DNA of 64,000 bases, from positions 124,001 to 188,000 of the forward strand of contig JAEWJT010000016.1 in NCBI GenBank assembly GCA_023386345.1. The letters run 5' to 3'. Positions within the stretch are counted from its first letter, which is position 1. Every line of letters starts with the position of its first letter. This document shows positions 17,125 to 25,717 of this stretch, one piece after another. The stretch is from Bacillota bacterium (GTDB lineage Bacteria > Bacillota > Clostridia > Tissierellales > Sedimentibacteraceae). The notes below the pieces were generated by a model. The model searched no databases. It was not told where the DNA came from and was given only the letters and a program-made list of their open reading frames with translations. The translations under genes and the position numbers were made by a program.

Positions 17125-18900
17125 ATGAAAACTTTATTAGTATCTCTTGATTCAAAATTCATACATTCAAATCTTGCACTTAGATACATAAAAAATTATT
17201 GTGCTGATAGCTTTGATATAGAGATAAAAGAATTTACGATAAATCAAAAAATAGAATATATTACTGATGAAATTATAAGCACTAAAGCAGAATTAATATG
17301 CTTTTCCTGCTACATATGGAATATTGAGTATATCAATGAAATCATATATATTTTAAAGATATCCAACCCAAATATAAAAATTCTTTTTGGTGGACCTGAG
17401 GTATCATACGAGATAAGAAATATTATGCAGGACAATGCTTTAATTGACTTCATAATATATGGAGAGGGCGAAATCAGTTTTAAGGAGTTTTTGACTGCTG
17501 TTCATGAAAATAAGCCTTTATCAGAAGTTAGAGGCTTAGCGTATAGAAGCGCAGACAAGGCTTTGTCAGAAATAAGCGGTGACTTGCCATATAAATATGA
17601 AAATGAAATCATAATAAATAAGCCTCGTGAAATAAATTATAATTTAGACATCCTAGCATTTCCATATGAAAATGATAATAAGTATTACGATAAAATAATT
17701 TACTATGAGTCCTCAAGGGGATGTCCTTTTAGATGTGCATTTTGCATGTCCTCAATTGATAAGTCTGTTAGAACATTTTCACTTGAAAGAGTGAAAAAGG
17801 ATTTATCAATTTTGTTAAACAGCAAGGCAAGACAGATTAAATTTGTAGATAGAACCTTTAATGCCGACTATAAGAGAGCTATGAAAATCATGCAATTTAT
17901 AGTTGAAAACAATAAAAATAACATGACAATTCATTTTGAGATAACAGCAGATATTATAAATGATGAGTTTTTAGGATTTCTAAAGCTTATGCCTGTCAAT
18001 ATGTTTCAGTTTGAAATAGGAGTGCAAAGCCTAAACGAAAAAACACTTTGTGAAATAAACAGGAAAACAGATATTGACAGATTAGTATATGTTGTGAATA
18101 AAGTCAAGGAAAACAAAAATATTCATATACATCTTGATTTAATAGCAGGTTTGCCATATGAAGACTATGATACATTTAAGCTTTCATTTGATAAGATACA
18201 CAATTTGTATACAGACAAACTACAGCTTGGATTTTTAAAGGTTTTGAGAGGGACAAAAATATATCAGGATTTAGAAGTTCATAATATAAAATATAGTAGA
18301 AAAGCTCCATATGAGATAATAAAGAACAAATATATCAGCTATGAAGAAATTCTAAAACTTAAAAATATTGAGGAACTTGTTGAAAGATACTATAACGAAA
18401 GATATTTTTATAATACAATTATTTATATTATGGAGAGCTTTTACGATAATAAAGCCTTTGATTTTTACGAGGAATTTAGTAAATATTGGAAAAGAAACAA
18501 TTTGTACATGGCAATGCACAATAGGAAAAAATTATATGAAATAATTTATAATTTTGCAAAAAACAAAGGAATTTTAACAAGTGAATTTATGGACAATTTG
18601 CTGTATGATTTTGTTTCCTGCAATGAAAAAGAAGAACTATTGTACATTTTTGATAAAGACAAAGAAGAATCCTTGCGGGATATTAAAAAAATTATTGCTA
18701 AAAATGAAGAATTCAGAAAGAAATATTTTGATATTGAAGATATGAATTATAGGATAATAAATGATTTTAGACTAGTAAATATCTCTGGGAATGTTATACT
18801 ATTTGTGTATAAAAATAAAGAAAATATATTTGAAAGATGTAAAACATATAAAATTAATGAATTTTTAAAACCTATATACCATAAGGAGGAAAATCAGTGA
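17125..18900 (+). CDS. B12-binding-domain radical SAM protein (DUF4080 type)
   Basis: A 591-residue protein. Residues 1 to about 140 form a Rossmann-like cobalamin-binding-type domain (TLLVSLDSKFIHSNLALRYI, ILFGGPEVSYE, IIYGEGEISF). The radical SAM core follows with Cys200-x3-Cys204-x2-Cys207 (SSRGCPFRCAFCMSS) and ends near residue 400 (HLDLIAGLPYED, QLGFLKVLRGT). The last 190 residues match the DUF4080-type extension in style. The classic DxHxxG cobalamin motif is not evident, so B12 binding is uncertain. The substrate is unknown; many relatives are methyltransferases or methylthiolases. It overlaps the TPR gene by 4 nt (GTGA). Confidence 0.8.
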   Translation: MKTLLVSLDSKFIHSNLALRYIKNYCADSFDIEIKEFTINQKIEYITDEIISTKAELICFSCYIWNIEYINEIIYILKISNPNIKILFGGPEVSYEIRNIMQDNALIDFIIYGEGEISFKEFLTAVHENKPLSEVRGLAYRSADKALSEISGDLPYKYENEIIINKPREINYNLDILAFPYENDNKYYDKIIYYESSRGCPFRCAFCMSSIDKSVRTFSLERVKKDLSILLNSKARQIKFVDRTFNADYKRAMKIMQFIVENNKNNMTIHFEITADIINDEFLGFLKLMPVNMFQFEIGVQSLNEKTLCEINRKTDIDRLVYVVNKVKENKNIHIHLDLIAGLPYEDYDTFKLSFDKIHNLYTDKLQLGFLKVLRGTKIYQDLEVHNIKYSRKAPYEIIKNKYISYEEILKLKNIEELVERYYNERYFYNTIIYIMESFYDNKAFDFYEEFSKYWKRNNLYMAMHNRKKLYEIIYNFAKNKGILTSEFMDNLLYDFVSCNEKEELLYIFDKDKEESLRDIKKIIAKNEEFRKKYFDIEDMNYRIINDFRLVNISGNVILFVYKNKENIFERCKTYKINEFLKPIYHKEENQ

Positions 18901-20036
18901 AAAAATCGGATAAATTTTTTAATGAATTTTTTGACAAGCAAAAGGATGAGATATCATTTATAACTCTTAAAGAAAATGCAAAAATCAAATTGGGAAACAG
19001 CGAATATATTTCCAATAAAGAAATTGCAGTACCAATAAGAGTAAATAGCTTAATTTCGGATATACAAAATCAGGACGAATACGATGGCATATCTATTGGA
19101 AATATAATTGACGGGATAATATATGTATTAGGTACAGAAAAAGAATTTGTGCTTAAAGAGGAATACTTAAAGATATTAAAGGATTTAAAGATAGATTTGG
19201 TATCATATGTCATACACTGTATAAATCAATTTGACGATAAAAAATTAAATGATGTTGTAGTCTATGGAAAAAGTCTTATAAATGTAGTTGAAAATGAAAA
19301 AACTGCTTTTGTATATGCTTCTTCTCTTGAAAGAAAAGCAATAGAATCTTTAAACAGCGATTTGTCAGATACAGCAAAATATTTTATGAATGAAGCTGTT
19401 AAATATTTTGAAAAATCTCTTAATTATGATGAAAAATTTGCTTTGGCTTATTATAAGCTTGGATTTTATTATAAAAATAATCAGCAATACATTAAGGCAA
19501 AACTTTTTTGGGAACAACAGCAGGAATTTGATGATGATGCTGTAAGAATTGATGAAATAAGAAACGAAATAGAGCAGTTAGATGTATATGTGAGATATGA
19601 AACTGGTTATAATTTAATTCTTAATTCAGAGACTCAGAAAGGCTTGGAGATATTGTTGCCTTTGGTCGAAGATTATAGTGGCTGGTGGAACTTGTTATTT
19701 TTCATTGGATTGGGATACAGATCATTAGGAGAATATGAGATAGCTGAAAAATACTTCGAAAATGTTTTGAAAATTGAAGAAGGACAAATCCATGCTATTA
19801 ACGAGCTTGGTCTATGTAAAATGTGCTTAGAAAAATATGAAGAAGCAAAAGAACTATTTACAATGCTAGCAGCCATGGATCCTAAAAATAGTGAAATTTT
19901 ATGCAATAAAGCAAGTGCAAATTTGTATTTAGGAAATAAAGAGGAAGCTGAAAGAGATATTGAGAAAGCTTTAAAAATCAATCCGGAGGACGAGATTGCT
20001 ATTGAAATCAAAAGAATGATAGAAAGCTTAGATTAA
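18897..20036 (+). CDS. tetratricopeptide-repeat protein
   Basis: A 379-residue soluble protein. The first 110 residues are not recognised. Degenerate TPRs then run to the C-terminus (for example ALAYYKLGFYYKNNQQYIKA, GLGYRSLGEYEIAEKYFENV, CNKASANLYLGNKEEAERDI). The start is GTG overlapping the radical-SAM stop, with AAGGAGGAAA just upstream. TPRs mediate protein-protein contacts, so this may be a scaffold for the two upstream products. No catalytic motif is visible. Confidence 0.78.
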   Translation: MKKSDKFFNEFFDKQKDEISFITLKENAKIKLGNSEYISNKEIAVPIRVNSLISDIQNQDEYDGISIGNIIDGIIYVLGTEKEFVLKEEYLKILKDLKIDLVSYVIHCINQFDDKKLNDVVVYGKSLINVVENEKTAFVYASSLERKAIESLNSDLSDTAKYFMNEAVKYFEKSLNYDEKFALAYYKLGFYYKNNQQYIKAKLFWEQQQEFDDDAVRIDEIRNEIEQLDVYVRYETGYNLILNSETQKGLEILLPLVEDYSGWWNLLFFIGLGYRSLGEYEIAEKYFENVLKIEEGQIHAINELGLCKMCLEKYEEAKELFTMLAAMDPKNSEILCNKASANLYLGNKEEAERDIEKALKINPEDEIAIEIKRMIESLD

Positions 20037-20064
20037 ATTTTAGAATAATGTGCTAGGAGAAAAC

Positions 20065-20793
20065 ATGAGAATTATAAGAGCGACAGACTATAATGATATG
20101 AGCCTTAATGCGGCTAAGGTAATTTCTGAACAAATTAAATATAAGCCTAATAGTGTACTTGGACTTGCAACAGGCTCAACACCTCTTCAAACATATAAGT
20201 ATTTAATTGAATGGTATAAAAATGGTGATTTAGACTTCAGCAAAATTACTACATTTAATTTAGATGAGTATTATGGATTATCAAAGCTGGACAAGCAAAG
20301 CTATCATTATTTTATGTTTAATAATTTATTTAGTCATATAAATATTAATATTGATAGTATACACATACCTGATGGCACTAATAAAGACGTAGAGCAAGAA
20401 TGTTTAAATTACGAAAAGGCGATATTGGATGCTGATGGAATTGATTTACAGCTACTTGGCTGTGGTCATAATGGTCATATAGGATTTAACGAGCCTAATG
20501 AAGTGTTTTATACGAATACACATCTTGTAAATCTTGAGGAGTCTACTATACAAGCAAATAAGAGATTTTTTGAAACTGAGGAGGATGTTCCGAGACAGTC
20601 TTACACTATGGGCATAAAAACCATAATGCAGGCAAGGAAAATACTCATGCTAATAAGTGGTGAGGGAAAGAAAGAAATTGTTAAAAAAGCATTTTTCGGA
20701 CCTATAACTCCAAAAGTACCAGCTTCTGTTTTGCAGTTGCACAGAGATTTTACCCTAATTGTGGACAAGGATGCTTTTTCGCTTTGTGAATAA
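20065..20793 (+). CDS. nagB: glucosamine-6-phosphate deaminase
   Basis: Converts glucosamine-6-P to fructose-6-P and ammonia, the exit of amino sugars into glycolysis. Signature blocks are LGLATGSTPLQTY, TFNLDEYYGL with the catalytic Asp, GCGHNGHIGFNEP (substrate loop) and the His/Glu region after it. From ATG 20065 the protein is 242 residues, the usual bacterial length. AGGAG lies 5 nt upstream of this ATG, so the in-frame GTG at 20050 is unlikely. The sequence GTGCTAGG before this start recurs before nagA. It is separated from nagA by a divergent gene plus cutC and a ROK kinase, forming a loose amino-sugar cluster. Confidence 0.93.
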   Translation: MRIIRATDYNDMSLNAAKVISEQIKYKPNSVLGLATGSTPLQTYKYLIEWYKNGDLDFSKITTFNLDEYYGLSKLDKQSYHYFMFNNLFSHININIDSIHIPDGTNKDVEQECLNYEKAILDADGIDLQLLGCGHNGHIGFNEPNEVFYTNTHLVNLEESTIQANKRFFETEEDVPRQSYTMGIKTIMQARKILMLISGEGKKEIVKKAFFGPITPKVPASVLQLHRDFTLIVDKDAFSLCE

Positions 20794-21129
20794 ATAATAA
20801 AGTATAAGTCAAGTACTTAATTAATTCTAAATAAAGTTAATTTTTGTATAGGATTATTTCTTCGACATACTTCTTCGCGAATTTAAGTTATGCACTATAT
20901 ATAAAAAACGGTTCCTGCTTCTTACCCATCTTTACCTTGATTTTTATAAGGAAGGTAAAGATGGCTATAGGCGCGATAACCGTTTTTTATATATAGTGCT
21001 TCCATAGCGACAGAAAACAAAGAAAAATAAAGAAAATTTTTCTTTGTTTTCCTCGATACTGGTATGTATATCTACTAAACTTTCACGCATAGCTCGCTGG
21101 TAGTGCAAGTGAAATGCAAAGTTAAATTA
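20794..21129. repeat. intergenic region with nested perfect palindromes
   Basis: This 336-nt gap between convergent genes has no coding ORF but is highly structured. A 22-bp perfect inverted repeat (20892-20913 with 20978-20999) encloses a second perfect 13-bp repeat (20926-20938 with 20952-20964). A third, separate hairpin of 15 perfect bp follows (21013-21027 with 21037-21051, AAAGAAAA-rich with T-rich partner). The third could terminate both converging transcripts. The nested pair is longer than a terminator needs and resembles a small non-autonomous palindromic element. No target-site duplication was identified. Confidence 0.75.
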
Positions 21130-23628
21130 CTATTTACAACATGCGAATATTTTCAATATCATATCAACTGTTCCAACATTATAATTTGCAAAGGAGTATA
21201 GTCCTTTGCCATCATTTATTGCTGTTATAAATGGTAAACGTAAATCTCCAATGTGCATATCTTTTCTAAATTGTTTCCAACTGCTGTTAAACTCTGCAAT
21301 ATTGTATTTTGCTAGATTTTTATTTAATATAGATAAAAGTGTATCATTTTTTTCATTGTCTTTACCAAACAATATAATTTCTATATCAGAGTTAATAATT
21401 TTTTCTTCATTTTCAAGTAATTCATTTAAAAAATGTTCTGTTGGCTCTGAATTATTTTGTATATATGCTAATACCATAGAGTGACTGTAGTTCACTCTTT
21501 TACCTTTTGATATAGCTAATATTTCCTTTGGTATATCAATGTTCTTTAGCTTATTTTTTGTAAGATTTATGGGTTCTTGTAAATTAACAGTTTCAGAAAT
21601 AGTATTTCTAAAAGGTAAAAAATCAATTTTCCCAGTAACTGAGCCATCTATTTGTCTTGACGCCTGTGTAACAGCATACAAATTCATTCCAATATGAGAA
21701 AAACTAGGCGAACAAGGTGAATTGTTGTCAAAATCCAAATAATCAAAATGCCCATTATTTATTTGACAAATAGTAAAATCAGTTCCACAATTAAAAGTTT
21801 GTTTTGTTTTATTAATGAAGTTGATACTGCATAACTTTCTGTCATCCTCATAAAAAGGTTTAAAATATTCTCCGTCAAAGTATTTAGGCTCTCTCGTTAT
21901 AGGGTCTAGCTTTGCTGGAATTCCTAAGGCCCTTGATATTTGAATCAAATGTATAGGAAGACTGTAGCTTGTTACAATTTTATTTTCTATAGCTCCCTTG
22001 ATATCAGCTACTAATGCAGGATAGGAGTATTCATCTAATATTGTCAGTCCATCAAGAAATTCTAATATATCCTCTATACTTTCTTTACCCTTAAAGTATT
22101 GCTTTATAAATTTTCTATGTGGATATAAAAGTTCATTTTCAACTCTTAGAGGAAGTAAGTATTTATTAAAAATCTCATTGCATAAATCAGAATAATCCTT
22201 ATAATTTTTCATTTTCTCATTATCATAAAAACTACCCTTATATTCGTATGCAAGCTCCATATCGCATAAAGCTTCATATTTAATATCACAAAAGTCTTTT
22301 TTTGTGAGAGTTTCTAATATTTCTATTTTTTGTTCATGTAAAATAGAAGTATCGTTTATAAATTTTTCAATAACATCACCGTTTAGCCTTGCTAATTCTA
22401 TGTATTTGTTAAATTCATGTATCCTTGACTTTTCTTTATAATTATCGTTTATTTTACTTTTTAATAAATTTAGATTATCAGTATGTCTCTTTTCTCTTTC
22501 GTATTGTAATGATATTAGCTTGTCAGTATGTTCTTTAGAATACTCCATATCATCATTTTGTATATCACCCTCATAAGGTATTAAATTAAAATCTATTGAT
22601 TTAACATATTTTGATATATCCAAATTTATTTCGCTTGTTTCTTCTGAGCATAATGCTATATTAAACTTTTTATTGTAAGATGCAACTAATAAAGCATCTC
22701 CATTTCCAATTTCAAATTGAACAGTACCGTTGCAATCAGCAGTTTTTTCATATATAAGCCTTGGTGTGCAATAGTTCACAGTATAAAGACCAACCTTTGC
22801 ATAAGGTCGTTTTTTATCTTTATTATAAACATTTACTGTTACTGTTCTAGTTTTAACATATATATCTGTAGATGTAACTGTTGTAAAAATATTGTTTTGG
22901 TCAATATTTATTCGTTCTTTATTTAAGCCAAACACTCTATGTCTTGTAATTAAGGCTCTTGAAGCTGCATTGTTAAACCAACCTAGATTTAATCTTTCTT
23001 CTGGTTCACAAGCCCCTAAAAATTCCCACTTGTGACCTGTATATACCTCTACCCAAGCATGATTATCGTCACAATGTGTCCAATATGGGCTATAGCATTG
23101 TCTAGCAGGTATTCCTACACTACGCAAAGCACTAACTAAAAGCACGCTTTCTTCACCGCATCTGCCTTTGCCAGCTTTGACAGTTGTTATAGCATTTTGC
23201 GTACGAGCATCAGCTCCAGCATATGTAGCCTTTGAATAACACCAATAATTTGTTATTAGCACACTTTCAGCAATATTATCAAGCTTTATCAGCGGTTTTA
23301 GCTCATCGTAGAATTTGATGCTGTAAAGTGAAAAATCTTCATCATTTATTCTATATGGAAGAACATAATCAAAAATTATGTCCATTGGGATTTCTTTACA
23401 ATAATCAATAGTTTTGATTATTTTATAAATATGTTCTACATGTCTTAAAACATCCATAATATTGACACTAATAACATCAGTTACTGGCATTTGCGTTATA
23501 GCCTTCATAAAGAATATTTTAAGCTCATCAGATATGTCTTGTGATATTTTCAAAATCTCATTTCCTTTTACTGGAAATAAAGATATATATTTTTTGAAGC
23601 TTCTTTCTATTTTCTTAAATTCGTGCAT
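21130..23628 (-). CDS. large cytoplasmic transglutaminase-fold protein
   Basis: An 832-residue protein with a transglutaminase-like core: Cys157 in KAGKGRCGEESVLLVSALRS, His190 in DDNHAWVEVY, and FLGACEPEE where the family usually has Asp-Pro-Thr, so the third catalytic residue would be Glu208 or absent. There is no signal peptide or membrane helix, which points to a cytosolic or non-classically exported protein. Downstream of about residue 260 is a beta-rich, Ig-like stretch, then a long helical part, then a second region with HLIQISRALGIPAKLD that resembles the fold again. In this fold, members are peptidases, cross-linkers or amidases. Start and ribosome site (AAAGGGGATAC) are well placed. 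It runs opposite to the amino-sugar genes. Confidence 0.7.
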   Translation of the reverse strand: MHEFKKIERSFKKYISLFPVKGNEILKISQDISDELKIFFMKAITQMPVTDVISVNIMDVLRHVEHIYKIIKTIDYCKEIPMDIIFDYVLPYRINDEDFSLYSIKFYDELKPLIKLDNIAESVLITNYWCYSKATYAGADARTQNAITTVKAGKGRCGEESVLLVSALRSVGIPARQCYSPYWTHCDDNHAWVEVYTGHKWEFLGACEPEERLNLGWFNNAASRALITRHRVFGLNKERINIDQNNIFTTVTSTDIYVKTRTVTVNVYNKDKKRPYAKVGLYTVNYCTPRLIYEKTADCNGTVQFEIGNGDALLVASYNKKFNIALCSEETSEINLDISKYVKSIDFNLIPYEGDIQNDDMEYSKEHTDKLISLQYEREKRHTDNLNLLKSKINDNYKEKSRIHEFNKYIELARLNGDVIEKFINDTSILHEQKIEILETLTKKDFCDIKYEALCDMELAYEYKGSFYDNEKMKNYKDYSDLCNEIFNKYLLPLRVENELLYPHRKFIKQYFKGKESIEDILEFLDGLTILDEYSYPALVADIKGAIENKIVTSYSLPIHLIQISRALGIPAKLDPITREPKYFDGEYFKPFYEDDRKLCSINFINKTKQTFNCGTDFTICQINNGHFDYLDFDNNSPCSPSFSHIGMNLYAVTQASRQIDGSVTGKIDFLPFRNTISETVNLQEPINLTKNKLKNIDIPKEILAISKGKRVNYSHSMVLAYIQNNSEPTEHFLNELLENEEKIINSDIEIILFGKDNEKNDTLLSILNKNLAKYNIAEFNSSWKQFRKDMHIGDLRLPFITAINDGKGLYSFANYNVGTVDMILKIFACCK

Positions 23629-23675
23629 TTTAGTATCCCCTTTGCTAAATATTTATCTAGTTAACTGGCATATAA

Positions 23676-23704
23676 ATTATATATTATCGGTTTTGTGTTG
23701 TCAA
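23676..23704 (-). promoter_or_regulatory. sigma-A promoter of transglutaminase-fold gene
   Basis: On the minus strand, TTGACA (23704-23699), 17 nt, TATAAT (23681-23676): a perfect consensus match. Its -35 overlaps the -35 of the divergent cutC promoter. Confidence 0.8.
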
Positions 23705-23726
23705 TCATATAGCATTGTGTTAAAAT
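23698..23726 (+). promoter_or_regulatory. sigma-A promoter of cutC
   Basis: TTGTCA (23698-23703), 17 nt, TAAAAT (23721-23726) with TG one base upstream of the -10. The -35 hexamer shares five bases with the divergent promoter, so the two polymerases should exclude each other. Confidence 0.7.
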
Positions 23727-23755
23727 TAAGAAAAAAATAATAATTGGTGGTTAAA

Positions 23756-24496
23756 ATGAAAATAGAAGTTTGTTGTGGCTCGTATTTAGATGCTTTAGAG
23801 GCATATAAGGGTGGGGCAAATCGAGTTGAATTGTGTTCTAGCTTGTTTTTTGGTGGCTTAACTCCATCTCTAGGAGCATTTTTACTGACTAAAAAAAATA
23901 CAAGTCTTGAAATTGCAGTTATGATTCGCCCTAGAGAGGGAGGTTTTTGCTATACAGATGATGAATTTGAATTAATGCTTAAAGATGGTGAAATTTTTAT
24001 ACAAAACGGTTCTGATGCCCTAGTATTTGGATTTTTAAACAGTGATGGCTCTATAGATTTCGATAGAACTAAAAAAATGTGTGAAATGGTAAACGGAAGA
24101 TGCCAAACTGTATTTCACAAAGCTTTTGATGTTTCGACAACAGCTTTAGAGGAAGCAGTAAGTAAATTAAAGGAAATTGGAATTAGCAGAATTTTGACAG
24201 CTGGCAAGGAAAAAACAGCAGAAGACGGAAGTGCTAATATAAAAAAAATGATTGATATTGGCGGTATAGAGATATTACCGGCTGGCAATGTAAGGGCATA
24301 TAATTTAGAATTATTGTATAACAATACATCTTGTGGCTGGGTACATACATCTGCCTTTGAGACTATGATGGATTTTTCGGCTAATCATGAAAGCATATTA
24401 TTTACTGGAACAAAAGCACCAAATCAAGGAGAATATAGCTTAGCAAATAGTGAAATTGTGAGAAATATTGTTGAGGTTGCAAAGAAATTAGTGTGA
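23756..24496 (+). CDS. cutC: CutC family protein
   Basis: A 246-residue TIM-barrel protein. Family blocks are VCCGSYLDALEAYKGGANRVELCSSL, GGLTPS, MIRPREGGFCYTDDEFE, DALVFGFLNSDGSID, VFHKAFDV and ILTAGK. CutC was named for copper tolerance in E. coli, but the biochemical role is not established and later work questions a copper function. Here the neighbours are amino-sugar genes, which suggests a carbohydrate-linked role in this organism (inference). I chose ATG 23756 because GGTGG lies 5 nt upstream; the GTG at 23744 has no ribosome site. Confidence 0.88.
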   Translation: MKIEVCCGSYLDALEAYKGGANRVELCSSLFFGGLTPSLGAFLLTKKNTSLEIAVMIRPREGGFCYTDDEFELMLKDGEIFIQNGSDALVFGFLNSDGSIDFDRTKKMCEMVNGRCQTVFHKAFDVSTTALEEAVSKLKEIGISRILTAGKEKTAEDGSANIKKMIDIGGIEILPAGNVRAYNLELLYNNTSCGWVHTSAFETMMDFSANHESILFTGTKAPNQGEYSLANSEIVRNIVEVAKKLV

Positions 24497-24620
24497 AAAT
24501 TAATTTGCTTAAATAGTATTAGATTTGAGATTGAGTGAGATTTTAAATTTAAAACATTAATAATATTCGATTTTAAGCATTTATTGACAAAAGAAAAACA
24601 AGAAAGGAATATACATTATT

Positions 24621-25517
24621 GTGAAAATTTTATGTTTTGATATTGGCGGAACACTTATAAAATCTGCTATATATGATGAATTAGTTGGTTTAACAAATTT
24701 TGAGGAGCATAAATATCAGTTAATTGGCAAAGATGGAGTTTTAAAAGCCATAGATGATTGTGCTTTAGCTTGTGAATTTGATGGAATAGGTATTAGCACA
24801 GCTGGATTGGTAGATTCAGAAAGAGGTTATATTATGCTTTGCAGTGACTCTATTCCTAATTATACAGGCACAAAATTAAAGGATATATTAGAAGAAAAAT
24901 ATAATAAGCCAGTATTTGTCGCAAATGATGTCAACTCTGCGGCATTAGGAGAAGCTCACTTTGGCGCAGGCAAGGCATATAAGGATTTCATATGCTTGAC
25001 TTATGGGACAGGCGTAGGAGGAGCAATAGTAATAAACAAGGAAATATATGCAGGAAACAATGGTGCGGCTGCTGAAATAGGACATATTGCGACGCATTTA
25101 AATGGTGAGAGATGTACATGCGGATTAAAAGGCTGCTATAATCATTATGCTTCAACTACAAATCTTGTAAATATGTGCAGAGAAATTGACAGTAATATAG
25201 CTAATGGACGTGATGTATTTGCAGAATTTTATAAGGGAAATATAAAAATAAAAGAGATTATTGACACTTGGATTGATGAAATAATTTATGGACTTGTTAC
25301 AGTGGTGCATATTTTCGACCCAGCAGCTTTAATTCTAGGAGGCGGAATTATGAGCCAAGCCTATATAATCGATGAAATCAATAAAAGATTAAAAAATGCT
25401 GTTTTGAATAGCTATAAAGATGTAGTTGTTTTATCTGCAAAACTTGGCAACACAGCAGGGTTAATGGGTGCGGCGCATAATGCGATTGTGCATATGCAAA
25501 AGGATATATCCATATAA
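24621..25517 (+). CDS. ROK-family sugar kinase
   Basis: Phosphorylates a hexose or amino sugar with ATP, most likely N-acetylglucosamine or N-acetylmannosamine given the neighbours nagB and nagA. Motifs are the phosphate loop FDIGGTLIKSAI at the N-terminus, VFVANDVNSAALGEAHFGAG, YGTGVGGAIV, the zinc site CTCGLKGCYNHYAS (Cys-x-Cys-x4-Cys), and LILGGGIMSQ. The zinc motif and absence of an N-terminal helix-turn-helix mark it as a kinase rather than a ROK repressor. The start is GTG with AGAAAGGA about 12 nt upstream. The 298-residue length is normal. Confidence 0.85.
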   Translation: MKILCFDIGGTLIKSAIYDELVGLTNFEEHKYQLIGKDGVLKAIDDCALACEFDGIGISTAGLVDSERGYIMLCSDSIPNYTGTKLKDILEEKYNKPVFVANDVNSAALGEAHFGAGKAYKDFICLTYGTGVGGAIVINKEIYAGNNGAAAEIGHIATHLNGERCTCGLKGCYNHYASTTNLVNMCREIDSNIANGRDVFAEFYKGNIKIKEIIDTWIDEIIYGLVTVVHIFDPAALILGGGIMSQAYIIDEINKRLKNAVLNSYKDVVVLSAKLGNTAGLMGAAHNAIVHMQKDISI

Positions 25518-25635
25518 GAGTGTAATATTAAAAAGGTAGAGATTTAGAAACAATGAAAGGATAATTATAAAATCCTTAATAAATATTTTGCAATTGGTAT
25601 AAGATTGTAAGAAATGAAAAATTATGAAAGGGTAA

Positions 25636-25717
25636 GCACCAATCCCATACACAAACCTTTTATCTTCCCTAATAAGGAAAGACTAGATTTTTTGTGTAAT
25701 GAGTGCTAGGCATGAAT
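25636..25717 (+). promoter_or_regulatory. structured leader of nagA (shared motif)
   Basis: GCACC (25636-25640) can pair with GTGC near 25703; TACACAAA (about 25648) pairs with TTTGTGTA before 25700. A purine-rich insert forms a third small hairpin. The 5' and 3' blocks recur before the thioesterase gene at 39211-39270, and more loosely before hrcA. The 3' end merges with the nagA ribosome site (GTGCTAGG), so folding could control translation. No known riboswitch class is recognised. Confidence 0.4.
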
